The notes beneath the pieces were generated by a model that did not search any database, was not told where the DNA came from, and saw only the letters and a program-made list of their open reading frames with translations. The position numbers and the translations under genes were made by a program. Positions 1 to 7,527 of a stretch of 12,525 nucleotides of DNA are shown one piece after another (the stretch's first letter is position 1; each line of letters begins with the position of its first letter). The stretch is from Chloroflexota bacterium. Its GTDB lineage: Bacteria > Chloroflexota > Dormibacteria > Aeolococcales > Aeolococcaceae. The stretch spans positions 1 through 12,525 of the forward strand of contig DNAU01000224.1 of NCBI GenBank assembly GCA_003491925.1, read 5' to 3'.

Positions 1-11
1 AGCGACACTCG

Positions 12-50
12 CACCGACCCGCGGCCGCCCTCCTTGGAACCTCCTACGCC
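12..50 (-). promoter_or_regulatory. Possible translation start region of a leftward gene leaving the window
   Basis: Read on the minus strand, this stretch carries two purine-rich Shine-Dalgarno-like runs, TAGGAGG and then AAGGAGGG. They are followed about 13 nt later by GTG (14-12) and a second in-frame GTG (8-6). A TTGACC hexamer, a good -35 match, lies upstream at 90-85 on the same strand, but I see no convincing -10 at 16-18 nt. If real, this is the start of a gene divergent from the GGDEF gene whose body lies outside the window. Too little coding sequence is visible to name it. The spacing to GTG is long, so the true start may also lie off the edge. Confidence 0.25.
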
Positions 51-232
51 TACCCCGCCGGTCGAGTGGCGTCCCCCAACACAGGGTCAACCCACGATGG
101 GGGTAGGTCGGCCCCAACCTGGCCCCCCGGCTCACAGGTCGCGGGCGATCATTCGCTCATCCCGCGCGGCTTGATCGCTGACATCAGGCTCCTGGCGGCG
201 CTTCTTGTCCGGAGGGCGACGCGGCCGCGACG

Positions 233-245
233 CCCGATACGATCG
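233..245 (+). promoter_or_regulatory. Candidate promoter/operator motif upstream of the GGDEF gene
   Basis: The 13-mer CCCGATACGATCG occurs here and again, in the transcribed orientation, just upstream of rimP (9149-9137). It contains a -10-like TACGAT (238-243) and a short inverted repeat, CGAT-ACG-ATCG. A start site about 7 nt past the -10 would fall near 250, leaving a leader of only 12-18 nt before GTG 262 or ATG 268. No matching -35 is visible at normal spacing. It could be a promoter with a weak -35, a repressor site, or coincidence in GC-rich DNA. Confidence 0.3.
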
Positions 246-267
246 CCGGGGTCACACTCGCGTGTGC

Positions 268-1644
268 ATGGGCCACACCCCCAGCCTGCGGGCCCGCCTT
301 GAGTTCCTCGCCCGCCTCGGTCAGCGATTGCCGAGTGCGCTTGGCGCCGAGGCGGCCGCCGCGGAGGTGGTGGACGCCCTCGACACCCTAGGCCTGGGAA
401 GCATCGTCGCCGCTCTGGAGGGTGACGTCGTCGTCCTCCAGGCCGCCAAAGCCCGAACCGTTCCCGGCGATGCCTTCCCGGTCGAGTTCGCCACTCGCCT
501 GGTCGGGCTTCGCATCCCCATCGACGGCATCCGCTCGGTGCGCCAGACGGTCCGGCTGCGCCGCACCTACTCGGGGCCAGCGGGCGCGGTGGAGTCCCTC
601 CGGGGGCTGATGCCCGACAGCGCCACCGACAGCTTCTCCCTCGACGCCGGCCTGAGCGGCTGGGCGCTCGCCCAGGGGACGGCTCAGAACGTCCCCGATG
701 CGACGACCCACCCGTTTGCACGACAGGTCCCCGGCACCGCCGTGGTGAAAGAGTCTCTCCTCCTCCTGCCCCTGGTGGCCGGCGATCGCAAGCTGGGGAT
801 CATCTCCTGCTGGCGAGTCGGGGCGGGGCGCTTCAGCGCTCGCGACCTCGAGGCCGCCTCACTCTTTGCCCATGTCGCAGCATCGGCGTGGCACAACGCC
901 CAGCTCTACGTCGAGTTGCTCAATGCCGCCATGACCGATCCGCTGACCCACCTCTACAACAGCCGCTGGCTGCGGGATGCCGCCGAGCGGGACCTCCGTC
1001 GCGCCGCGCGAGATCGGCAGCCCGTCGCCCTGCTCCTCCTCGACCTCGATCATTTCAAGATGGTCAACGACAGCGCCGGCCACGCTGCCGGAGACCTTCT
1101 CCTGCAGCGGGTCGCGATGCAGCTCCGGGCAGCGGTGCGCGGCACCGACGCCGTGGTGCGTCTGGGCGGCGAGGAGTTCGTCGTCCTCCTGCACGCGGCC
1201 GGCGCCGAACAGGCAGCGCGGGTCCGGGAGAGCCCGCGGCTGGCGGTGCGCAAGGTCCCAATGCCGCGTAGTTGCCTGCTGGCCCGCCTCACGGTCTCCG
1301 TGGGCGTGGCCGCCCATCCCGAGCATGGCCTGGACCTCGATCAGCTGCTGGCGGCGGCGGATCGGGCCATGTATGCCGCCAAGCACGCCGGGCGTGACCA
1401 CGTTGCCGTTGCCCATAACGCGGAGGGCCTGCGCGACACGGATGGCTCTGCCCTGCCGGGGGTCGGAGGGGGTGGAGAAGCGGGCTCGATGGGGCGCAGG
1501 CCGGACGGTGAGCCCGTGGGCGCTGAGGGAGCAGCAGGCTCGCGCCGACCCGTTCCATCGCCCTCGTCGCGCCGACCTCAGCGCCCCGTCCCCGCCACGC
1601 CGGGTCCCCGCGCTCGTCCTGCCCCTGGGACCACCCCCGGGTAG
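268..1644 (+). CDS. GAF-GGDEF diguanylate cyclase
   Basis: Predicted cytoplasmic enzyme joining two GTP into the second messenger c-di-GMP, with a GAF-type sensor in front. Numbering from ATG 268: the GAF-like region covers about residues 20-210, with the typical GLSGWAL...VPDA core and a closing FSARDLEAASLFA helix. The GGDEF domain runs about 222-383: opening MTDPLTHLYN, metal/GTP segment DLDHFK (259-264), NDSAGHAAGD, and active-site loop GGEEF (300-304). A canonical inhibitory I-site RxxD (RGTD, 291-294) lies five residues before the loop, so both catalysis and product inhibition look intact. No membrane segment or EAL domain is seen. Residues 384-458 are an unusual Gly-, then Pro/Arg-rich tail with no domain. 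The frame is open back to TTG 205, but the promoter-like motif at 233-245 and the poor upstream sequence favour ATG 268 (or GTG 262). The input signal is unknown. It faces away from the housekeeping operon and is not part of it. Confidence 0.88.
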   Translation: MGHTPSLRARLEFLARLGQRLPSALGAEAAAAEVVDALDTLGLGSIVAALEGDVVVLQAAKARTVPGDAFPVEFATRLVGLRIPIDGIRSVRQTVRLRRTYSGPAGAVESLRGLMPDSATDSFSLDAGLSGWALAQGTAQNVPDATTHPFARQVPGTAVVKESLLLLPLVAGDRKLGIISCWRVGAGRFSARDLEAASLFAHVAASAWHNAQLYVELLNAAMTDPLTHLYNSRWLRDAAERDLRRAARDRQPVALLLLDLDHFKMVNDSAGHAAGDLLLQRVAMQLRAAVRGTDAVVRLGGEEFVVLLHAAGAEQAARVRESPRLAVRKVPMPRSCLLARLTVSVGVAAHPEHGLDLDQLLAAADRAMYAAKHAGRDHVAVAHNAEGLRDTDGSALPGVGGGGEAGSMGRRPDGEPVGAEGAAGSRRPVPSPSSRRPQRPVPATPGPRARPAPGTTPG

Positions 1645-2034
1645 TCGAGGCGTCCCCCTCCGGGCCGCCCTGTGGGACGTCATGGAGAGTCTCAGGAACT
1701 CTGCCTCATCATCGAAGGCCGCTACGACGCGGTGGCGCCGTTCGCGGCGCTGGGGATCATACGCGTACCTACGAACCACGTAGCGCCGAATGCTGTCGTC
1801 ATCAGGGTCCACCGCGGTCACGCGAACCAATCGTGCCTCAGCCGGCGGTTCGAGGGCCAGCGGCGGGCCGGCTGGCAGTGAGAGGGCTGGGCGGACCGTT
1901 GGCCATGGCGGTGGGGGCGATCAGGGCGTCGACGGGGCGCGCCAATGGTGCGGCCCGACTGGCCCGGCGGGGCAGCACTCTGCCCGAGGCTGTGCGCCGC
2001 CGCGCGATCGAATGGAAGCGGGTCGAAAGCGGCC
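1645..2034. other. Gap between convergent GGDEF gene and ribF
   Basis: These 390 bases separate two convergent genes. The only coding-like content is the leftward ORF starting at 1830 (separate entry). An inverted repeat CAGCCGGC (1839-1846) / GCCGGCTG (1867-1874) could form an 8-bp stem with a 20-nt loop. No T-run follows it on either strand, so a terminator role is unproven. I see no tRNA, repeat array or mobile-element end. Confidence 0.5.
1660..1830 (-). pseudogene. Possible small leftward ORF or gene remnant, function unknown
   Basis: A minus-strand frame opens at TTG 1830 with GAGG five bases upstream. Its first ~50 residues look protein-like: MVRVTAVDPDDDSIRRYVV, then a charged stretch containing YDPQRRERR and VAAFDDEAEFLRL. 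By hand count its second codon positions are poor in G+C (about half) while first and third are about 70-75%, the usual coding pattern. After about residue 55 the translation becomes Arg/Gly/Pro-rich and runs without a stop antisense through the GGDEF gene to 859, so no natural 3' end is visible. I place the boundary near 1660 only because the protein-like character fades there. It may be a small gene whose end was lost by frameshift or rearrangement, or chance. The opposite strand is codon-aligned (a frame opening at GTG 1672) and shows a similar base pattern, so the strand is not certain. I do not recognise a family. Confidence 0.3.
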
Positions 2035-2988
2035 TCAGAGTTCGGCCGGTGGCTCCTGCGCCCCGAGCAGCCGCCGCGTCTCCGCGACGTCCAGCCGCAT
2101 CTGGGCGATCAGGGCGGCCTCGTCCGGATACCACCGCTCCTCCCGCAGCCGGTGGACGAAGGCCAGGCGGACCCTCTCCCCGTAGATGTCGGCGTCGAAA
2201 TCGAGCAGGTGGGCCTCCACGGTGAGGCGGTCCCCGCCGAAGGTCGGACGGTAGCCGATGCTGGACGCCGCCACCCGCCACTCCCCCCGGACCCGGACCC
2301 AAGTGCTGTAGATGCCCAGCTCGGGGAGGCACTTGCCCGGCTCCACCCCCAGGTTGGCGGTCGGGAACCCGAGCCGCCATCCGACCCGGTCGCCCCTCTC
2401 GACGGTGCCGTCGAGGAAGTACGGGTGGCCGAGCAGGCCGGCGGCCATCTCGACGTCCCCCGAGACCAGCGCCGAGCGGATCCGGGTGGAGGAGATCGCC
2501 TCCCCCTCCTCGGTCACCGCCGGGACGGTGTCGACCGTGAACCCGTGCTCGGCCCCGAAGCGGCGCAGGAAGTCGATGTCGCCGCGGCGGTCGCGGCCCA
2601 GCGCGAAGCCCGGTCCCACGACCAGCCGGCGGAGGTCGAAACGGTCGAGCAGCCGCGCGCAGAAGCGCTCGGCGGTCCACTCGCTCACCTCGCGCGTGAA
2701 GTTGACGACCACCACCCGGTCCATCCCGGCCGCCATCAGCCGCTCGCGCTTCTCGTCCAGCGTGGTGAGCTCGGGCGGGACGTTGGCGGGGTCGAGGACC
2801 GCGCGGGGATGGGGCTCGAAAGTGACGGCGCCGGCGATGCCGCCGAGCTCCCGGGCAGCGGCCACGGTCGCCGCGAGCAGCCGCTGGTGGCCGCGATGGA
2901 CACCGTCGAAGACGCCGATGGTGCAGGCGGCCGGAGCGGGGGACGGACCGCGGTTGGGGGCGAGGGAGTGCTCCAGGGTCACGGGCAC
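2035..2988 (-). CDS. ribF: Bifunctional riboflavin kinase / FAD synthetase
   Basis: Makes FMN from riboflavin and ATP, then adenylates FMN to FAD in the cytoplasm. The 317 residues fit the usual 300-320. The N-terminal FAD synthetase (nucleotidyltransferase) half shows GVFDGVHRGH (25-34), FEPHP (57-61), VGPGF...GRDRRGD (124-137) and the signature ISSTRIR (165-171). The C-terminal riboflavin kinase half shows GFPTAN (207-212), PTFGG (248-252) and VEAHLLDFDADIYG (257-270), whose Glu258 matches the family's catalytic base. It ends with the usual LIAQMRLDVAETRRLL helix. The start is GTG 2988, 28 nt after truB stops; only a weak purine run precedes it, so it is probably translated with help from truB. 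truB-ribF adjacency is a very common bacterial arrangement. It is the last gene of the leftward operon, and no rpsO follows, as it often does elsewhere. Confidence 0.96.
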   Translation of the reverse strand: MPVTLEHSLAPNRGPSPAPAACTIGVFDGVHRGHQRLLAATVAAARELGGIAGAVTFEPHPRAVLDPANVPPELTTLDEKRERLMAAGMDRVVVVNFTREVSEWTAERFCARLLDRFDLRRLVVGPGFALGRDRRGDIDFLRRFGAEHGFTVDTVPAVTEEGEAISSTRIRSALVSGDVEMAAGLLGHPYFLDGTVERGDRVGWRLGFPTANLGVEPGKCLPELGIYSTWVRVRGEWRVAASSIGYRPTFGGDRLTVEAHLLDFDADIYGERVRLAFVHRLREERWYPDEAALIAQMRLDVAETRRLLGAQEPPAEL

Positions 2989-3016
2989 GGATGAGGTCTC
3001 TGCATCACGTCGTCGC

Positions 3017-3940
3017 TCAGCCGGCCATCACCTTGGTGGGCCGGAAGCGGAAGCCGGTGAGCTCCCCGAGCGCGATCAGCTCGCCGCCCGCGGCGTGAGC
3101 TCGGACCTCGCCCTGCGGGAGGCCCGCGGCGCCCCGGGGCAGGAAGACCGCCTGGCCGTTGCGCACCAGGGTGACCGCCGGTGGGCCGAGGAAGACGGCC
3201 GGGAGGAAGCTGACCGCGACCTCGGGAGGCAGGAGCGCCAGGGTCGGGTCCTCCATCCGCTGGAGCTCCTCCACGGTGTGCGCGTCGGCGAGGTCGAGGC
3301 TCCCGTAGCGGGTCCGCTCCAGCCAGCTCAGCAGGCCACCCACCCCGAGGGCCTCGCCCAGGTCGCCGGCGAGGACGCGCATGAAGGTTCCCTTGCCGCA
3401 CTCGACGTCGAGGTCGGCCTCGGCCACCCGGCCCGGCCGGAAGCCCACCAGCTCGGCGCTGACGATCAGCGCCAGCCGGGGCGCGCGCTCGACCTCCTCG
3501 CCGCGCCGGGCCAGGTCGTAGAGGTGCTCGCCCTCGTGGCGCACGGCCGAGTGCATCGGCGGCACCTGCCAGATCTCGCCGACGAACTGGCGGAGGGCGC
3601 TCGCGACGGTGGCAGCGTCCAGCCCCCCGGCGTCGCCACCGGGGGTGACGGCACCCTCGGTGTCCAGGGTGTCGGAGCGCTCGCCCAGCCGGACCGTGCA
3701 CTGGTACCGCTTGGTCTGGCGGTGGAAGTGGTCGACCAGACGGGTGGCCACGCCGAGGCAGAGCGGGAGCAGCCCCTGGGCCATGGGGTCGAGGGTGCCG
3801 GCATGGCCGACGCGCCGCTCGCCGTAGATCCGGCGCACCTGGCGGACGCAGTCGAACGAGGTCTGCCCGGGCTGCTTGTTGAGGGCCAGCACGGCACTCA
3901 GCACCCCGCGACGGGGCGGGGTCACCGGCGACGCCGTCAT
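3017..3940 (-). CDS. truB: tRNA pseudouridine(55) synthase
   Basis: Isomerises U55 to pseudouridine in the T-loop of nearly all elongator tRNAs. About 307 residues. The catalytic motif GHAGTLDP (45-52 from this ATG) carries the nucleophilic Asp51. Further TruB landmarks are KRYQCTVRLG (substrate-contact strand), DTLDTEG, PPMHSAVRHEG, LYDLARRGEEVER and CGKGTFMRVLAGDLGEALG. The C-terminal ~60 residues (VRNGQAV onward) fit a PUA-like RNA-binding module. The N-terminal motif is slightly atypical: LNKQPGQTS where most have a KP-x-G order. The end of nrnA reads GTGATG, so the start is either GTG 3943 (4-base overlap) or ATG 3940 (1-base overlap with the nrnA TGA). I chose ATG. There is no Shine-Dalgarno, so translation probably follows termination of nrnA. 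Confidence 0.96.
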   Translation of the reverse strand: MTASPVTPPRRGVLSAVLALNKQPGQTSFDCVRQVRRIYGERRVGHAGTLDPMAQGLLPLCLGVATRLVDHFHRQTKRYQCTVRLGERSDTLDTEGAVTPGGDAGGLDAATVASALRQFVGEIWQVPPMHSAVRHEGEHLYDLARRGEEVERAPRLALIVSAELVGFRPGRVAEADLDVECGKGTFMRVLAGDLGEALGVGGLLSWLERTRYGSLDLADAHTVEELQRMEDPTLALLPPEVAVSFLPAVFLGPPAVTLVRNGQAVFLPRGAAGLPQGEVRAHAAGGELIALGELTGFRFRPTKVMAG

Positions 3941-4938
3941 CACGACGGCAGCGACCGCAGCAGGGCGCGGGCGACCTCCAGGACCCGCCGGCGGGCCGTC
4001 TCCAGGGGCTCACGCAGCTCGGCGCCGGCAGCCCGGCGGTGGCCGCCTCCGCCGAAGGGCGCGCAGACCTGCGTGGAGTCGACCTCGTCGCGGCTCCGGA
4101 CCGAGATCTTGACCAGCTCTGGTCCCGCCTCCTTGAAGATGATCGCGATCTTCATGCCATCGACGGTCTGGAGCTGGTCGATGACGCCCTCGGCCTCCTG
4201 GAGCGTGGCCCCGGCCTCCTCGAGCATCGCCAGGGTGATCTCCGACCACACCAGCCGGCCACCGCTCTCGCTCTGCGTCGTCGCCGTGGCCATGCCCTCG
4301 AGGCGGAGCTGGGGGATGCTGCGCGACTTATAGCTCTTGAGGGCCACCCAACCGGCGTCCGCCCCCAGGGCCACCAGGTCGGCGGCCAGCCGCAGCGCCG
4401 CCTCGGTGGTGTTCTCGTGCCGGAAGCTGCCGGTGTCGGTGAGCAGGGCGGCGTAGAGGTTGGTGGCGGTCTCGGCGGAGATCGGGCAGTCCATGGCGCG
4501 GAGCAGCCGGTAGACGATCTGACCGGTGGCGCTCGCCGCCGGGTCGACCAGGTTGATCTCCCCGAACCCCTGGTTGCTGGCGTGGTGATCGACGTTCACC
4601 ACGTGCGGGACGGTCTCCACCAGCCCGGCCCGGTCCCCGAACCGATGGGGCGTGGCGCAGTCGAAGGTGAAGAGCAGATCCAGCGCCGGTGGCTCCTGGG
4701 TGATGGTCTCGAAGCCGGGCAGATAGCGGAGCGCGAGCGGGAGCGGGCTGGGCACCAGGGGGTGCACCCGCTTGCCCATCTCGCGGAGCGCCTCGGCGAA
4801 GGCGAGGGCGGAGCCCAGGCTGTCGGCGTCGGCGTCCTTGTGGGCCAGGCAGCCGATCTCCCGGGCGTCGTCGATGAGCCTGCGGATGTCGCGAGCGGCA
4901 TCGTCGACCCCCGGGAAGCGAAGCTGGGCGACCGTCAT
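3940..4938 (-). CDS. nrnA: DHH-family nanoRNase / phosphoesterase (NrnA-like)
   Basis: A DHH-DHHA1 phosphoesterase. Family members degrade 2-5 nt RNA fragments from the 3' or 5' end and often dephosphorylate pAp; some also cleave pGpG or other linear dinucleotides. The 332 residues are normal. Mn-binding motifs are all present: HKDADADSLGS (H33, D37, D39), TFDCA (D93), VDHH (D117-H119) and LTDTGSFRHENTT (D168). The C-terminal DHHA1 substrate-binding motif GGGGHRRAAG is at 296-305. The start ATG 4938 overlaps the rbfA stop (ATGA) and is preceded by a strong GGAGAGGAGAG ribosome binding site, the best in this operon. Its place between rbfA and truB is the standard one in Gram-positive-type nusA operons, tying RNA turnover to ribosome and tRNA maturation. 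The exact substrate (nanoRNA, pAp or pGpG) cannot be read from the sequence. Confidence 0.93.
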   Translation of the reverse strand: MTVAQLRFPGVDDAARDIRRLIDDAREIGCLAHKDADADSLGSALAFAEALREMGKRVHPLVPSPLPLALRYLPGFETITQEPPALDLLFTFDCATPHRFGDRAGLVETVPHVVNVDHHASNQGFGEINLVDPAASATGQIVYRLLRAMDCPISAETATNLYAALLTDTGSFRHENTTEAALRLAADLVALGADAGWVALKSYKSRSIPQLRLEGMATATTQSESGGRLVWSEITLAMLEEAGATLQEAEGVIDQLQTVDGMKIAIIFKEAGPELVKISVRSRDEVDSTQVCAPFGGGGHRRAAGAELREPLETARRRVLEVARALLRSLPS

Positions 4939-5399
4939 CGGCTCTCCTCTCCCACGTCGACGTCCGGGTCCGGGCCGTGCTCGCTCTCCAGCTCACGCAG
5001 CACGCCGCTGATCCGCACCGAGTAGGCGATCGACTCGTCGAGCTCGAAGGTCAGGTGCGGGGGACTCTTCAGGTTCTCGAGCCGGTGGCCGAGCTGGGCG
5101 CGGAGGTAGCCCTCCGCGTGGCGCATGGCGGCGACCACCGCGTGACGCTCGGAATCGTCGCCCACCGCCGAGATCATGACGGTGGCGATGCGCAGGTCGG
5201 GCGGGATCCTCACCCGGGAGACCGATGCCAGCCGCACCCGTGGATCTTTCATCTCGGTGACCATGAGCGTCGAGATCTCCTGGCGCAGCTGCTCGGCGAT
5301 GCGCTCCGGGCGCGGCGGGCGTGACGACGCGCCCAGCACCGGCTGGAACCGTCCCGGGCCCGCCGCCCGCGGGTGAGCGCGATCCTTGGAATGAGGCAT
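4935..5399 (-). CDS. rbfA: Ribosome-binding factor A
   Basis: A small KH-type protein that binds the 30S subunit and helps mature the 5' end region of 16S rRNA, notably in cold adaptation. 154 residues from ATG 5399, slightly longer than the usual 115-135 because of a ~25-residue basic, Pro-rich N-terminal lead. The RbfA core is clear: RPERIAEQLRQEISTLM, the hallmark MKDPRV, a PPDLRIATVMISAVGDD strand, the YLRAQLGHRLENL helix, then PPHLTFELDESIAYSVRI. The frame is open to 5498, but the longer version would run into infB. ATG 5399 leaves a 14-nt gap after the infB stop and fits the family better. There is no clear Shine-Dalgarno. It shares an ATGA overlap with nrnA downstream. Confidence 0.93.
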   Translation of the reverse strand: MPHSKDRAHPRAAGPGRFQPVLGASSRPPRPERIAEQLRQEISTLMVTEMKDPRVRLASVSRVRIPPDLRIATVMISAVGDDSERHAVVAAMRHAEGYLRAQLGHRLENLKSPPHLTFELDESIAYSVRISGVLRELESEHGPDPDVDVGEESR

Positions 5400-5413
5400 G
5401 GTCAGGGGCACGA

Positions 5414-7201
5414 TCAGAGGTTCTGCTGCTCGGTGACGTGGGTCTCGATGACATCGCCCTCGGCGAACTCGGTGAAGCCCTCGAGGCTGATCCCGCATTC
5501 ATAGCCGCGGGCAACCTCGCGCACGTCGTCGCGGAACCGCTTGAGGGCATCGATCTTGCCGCGGCCGACCTCGCGGCCGTCGCGGCGGACGGTGCAGGTA
5601 GCCGCGCGGGTGATCCGGCCGTCGATCACCTGGCAGCCGGCGATGGCCGGCTTGCCGTCCACCATGAAGACGCGCCGCACCTCGGCCCGGCCCTGGTAGA
5701 CCTCGATGAGGGTGGGCTCGTACATCCCCTTGATCGATCTCTCGATGTCGTCGGTGACCTGGTAGACCACGTCGTAGAACCGGATGTCGACCCCGAGCTC
5801 CTCGGCGGCCGCCTTGGCCCGCTCGTCGGGATGGACGTTGAAGCCGATGACGATGGCGCCGGAGACCGAGGCGAGGTTGACGTCCGCCTCTCCAACGGCG
5901 CCGACCCCCTCACCGACGATCTTGATGGTGACGTTGGGGTCCTCGAGCTTGGTGACCTGGCTCCGCAGGGCCTCGAGGGACCCGTTGGCCTCGGCCTTGA
6001 GGACGAGGGTCATGGTCTTGGTCTCACCCTGCACGGCGGCGAAGTCGGAGAGGGTGATCCGCCGCACCGGCTGGGCGATCTTTGCTCGCTGCTCATTGGT
6101 GCGCTGCTCGGCGAGCGCCCGCGCCGCCTTCTCCGTCTCGGTCACCTGGAGGATGTCGCCGGCGGTGACGACGTCGGTGAGGCCGGTGATCTGGACCGGC
6201 TTGCTCGGGCCGGCCTCCTTGACCCGGCGACCGGCGTCGTCGGTGAGCGCCCTCACCTTGCCGTAGACCGGCCCCACCACCACGTTGTCGCCGATCCGCA
6301 GGGTGCCGTTCTGGACCAGGACGGTGGCCACCGGGCCCCTCCCCCGCTCCAGCTCGGAGTCGATCACGGTGCCCACCGCGAGCCGGTTCGGATTGGCCCG
6401 GGGCGAGTTGACCACGTCGCTGACCAGCAGGATGGTGTCCAGCAGGTCCTCGATCCCCTGGCCGGTGAGCGCGCTGGTGTTCACCACCGGCACGTCGCCG
6501 CCGTAGCTCTCGGGGACCACCTCGTGCTCGGCGAGCTGCTGGAGCACGCGCTCGGGGTTGGCCCCGTCCTTGTCCACCTTGTTGACGGCGACGATCAGCG
6601 GCACCCCGGCGCTCCGGATGTGGTGGATCGCCTCGTCGGTCTGGGGCATGACACCGTCGTCGGCGGCGACCACCAAGACCGCGATGTCGGTGACGTCCGC
6701 GCCGCGGGCCCGCATGGCGGTGAAGGCCGCGTGGCCCGGGGTGTCGATGAAGGTGATCAGGCGCCCCTGACGCTCCACCTGGTAGGCACCGATCCGCTGG
6801 GTGATCCCCCCGGCCTCCCCGGCGGCCACGCTGGTGGTCCGGACCCGGTCGAGGATGGAGGTCTTGCCGTGGTCGACGTGCCCGAGGACGGCGACCACCG
6901 GCGGCCGGGCCACCAGAGCGGACGGGTCCTCACCGGAGAGGTCGAGGAGAGGGTGGCGGCGCCGCAGCGCGCCGGAGGCCGAGGATCCGGCCGCCGCCTC
7001 TCGCGCGGCCGCCTCCTCCGATTCGGCCTCGAACCCGAAGTGATCCGCGGCCAGCGCCGCGGTGTCGAAGTCGATCGACTGGTTCAGGGCGGCAGCGACC
7101 CCGTTCTGCATCAGGTAGGTGATGAGCTGGGTCCCGGTTACACCGAGCCGCTCGGCCAGCTCCCTGACCGTCAGGCTGGCCGGCAGTCCGATCTTCTTCA
7201 T
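5414..7201 (-). CDS. infB: Translation initiation factor IF-2
   Basis: A GTPase that brings initiator fMet-tRNA to the 30S subunit and promotes 50S joining. 595 residues, short for the family (often 700-1000): it begins directly with one IF2-N module ([12 protein letters not shown]...LITYLMQNG, 10-34) and lacks the long Ala/Pro/Lys-rich N-terminal extension. The G domain shows G1 GHVDHGKT (107-114), the switch II/G3 DTPGH (153-157), G4 NKVDK (207-211) and G5 SAL (243-245). Domain II (about 270-365), domain III (about 395-485) and the tRNA-binding C-terminal domain IV follow, with [18 protein letters not shown] near the end. The start ATG 7201 overlaps the ylxR stop as ATGA, and AGGA lies too far upstream to be a good ribosome site, so coupling to ylxR is likely. 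No internal alternative start is obvious. Confidence 0.97.
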   Translation of the reverse strand: MKKIGLPASLTVRELAERLGVTGTQLITYLMQNGVAAALNQSIDFDTAALAADHFGFEAESEEAAAREAAAGSSASGALRRRHPLLDLSGEDPSALVARPPVVAVLGHVDHGKTSILDRVRTTSVAAGEAGGITQRIGAYQVERQGRLITFIDTPGHAAFTAMRARGADVTDIAVLVVAADDGVMPQTDEAIHHIRSAGVPLIVAVNKVDKDGANPERVLQQLAEHEVVPESYGGDVPVVNTSALTGQGIEDLLDTILLVSDVVNSPRANPNRLAVGTVIDSELERGRGPVATVLVQNGTLRIGDNVVVGPVYGKVRALTDDAGRRVKEAGPSKPVQITGLTDVVTAGDILQVTETEKAARALAEQRTNEQRAKIAQPVRRITLSDFAAVQGETKTMTLVLKAEANGSLEALRSQVTKLEDPNVTIKIVGEGVGAVGEADVNLASVSGAIVIGFNVHPDERAKAAAEELGVDIRFYDVVYQVTDDIERSIKGMYEPTLIEVYQGRAEVRRVFMVDGKPAIAGCQVIDGRITRAATCTVRRDGREVGRGKIDALKRFRDDVREVARGYECGISLEGFTEFAEGDVIETHVTEQQNL

Positions 7202-7527
7202 GGTGGCGACGGTGAGTCCTCCTCGGCGAGCTCCCTGAGTTGTGGGCCCAGTGTCTCGGGGTCGATGTCATTTTCCCTCACCCGCAGGGACCGGCTCAGG
7301 CTGCGGCGTCTCTGGGCGGCCCGCAGGCAGGCCACGCCGGAGTCGCGGCAGAGATAGGCGCCGCGGCCGGGCGCCCGGGCGGGGATGTCCAGGATAACTG
7401 CTCCCGCCACCCCCGCGACCAGGCGGACGAGATCCGGGCGCGGGCGGCGGCGGCGGCAGCCCACGCAGGTCCGGAGCGGGAGACGGGTGGCGGCGGGGCC
7501 TCCCCCCGGGCTCTCCGGGGTGCTCAC
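7198..7527 (-). CDS. ylxR: YlxR/RnpM family RNA-binding protein (DUF448)
   Basis: A small basic protein encoded between nusA and infB in most Gram-positive-type bacteria. The Bacillus member has been linked to RNase P modulation and transcription control; the role here is inferred only from family and position. 109 residues. The hallmark RTCVGCRRRRP (19-29) and GRGAYLC (54-60) are present, giving Cys21, Cys24 and Cys60. A basic segment RAAQRRRSLSRSLRV (69-83) could contact RNA. The N-terminal ~15 residues (Gly/Pro-rich) and the acidic, Ser/Pro tail are not conserved features that I recognise. The start is GTG 7527, overlapping the nusA stop as GTGA; the stop overlaps the infB ATG by four bases. 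Its translation therefore looks locked to both neighbours. Confidence 0.92.
   Translation of the reverse strand: MSTPESPGGGPAATRLPLRTCVGCRRRRPRPDLVRLVAGVAGAVILDIPARAPGRGAYLCRDSGVACLRAAQRRRSLSRSLRVRENDIDPETLGPQLRELAEEDSPSPP

Noticed and set aside
205..267. Upstream TTG start for the GGDEF protein
   Set aside because: It would add 21 Arg/Gly-rich residues spanning the promoter-like motif, with no ribosome site before TTG 205. ATG 268 fits the domain start better.
1735..1750. GCGCCG-TTCG-CGGCGC perfect hairpin
   Set aside because: Short, no T-run, and inside the possible small ORF; GC-rich DNA yields such 6-bp hairpins often.
1847..1853. GGTTCGA resembling a tRNA T-arm
   Set aside because: The flanking bases do not pair into a T-stem, and no acceptor or anticodon arm is found around it.
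1672..1881. 69-codon plus-strand frame from GTG 1672
   Set aside because: No Shine-Dalgarno. It is codon-aligned with the more protein-like minus-strand frame starting at 1830, so its coding-like base pattern can be a reflection. Kept only as the alternative for that region.
5400..5498. Longer rbfA starting at 5498
   Set aside because: It would overlap the conserved end of infB by over 80 bases, and the added residues are not RbfA-like.
2312..7357. Very long plus-strand open frames (for example 2312-4333 and 5321-7357, over 670 codons each)
   Set aside because: They lie antisense to clear housekeeping genes (ribF, truB, nrnA, rbfA, infB). Their translations are low-complexity and lack any motif; such frames are expected opposite GC-rich genes.
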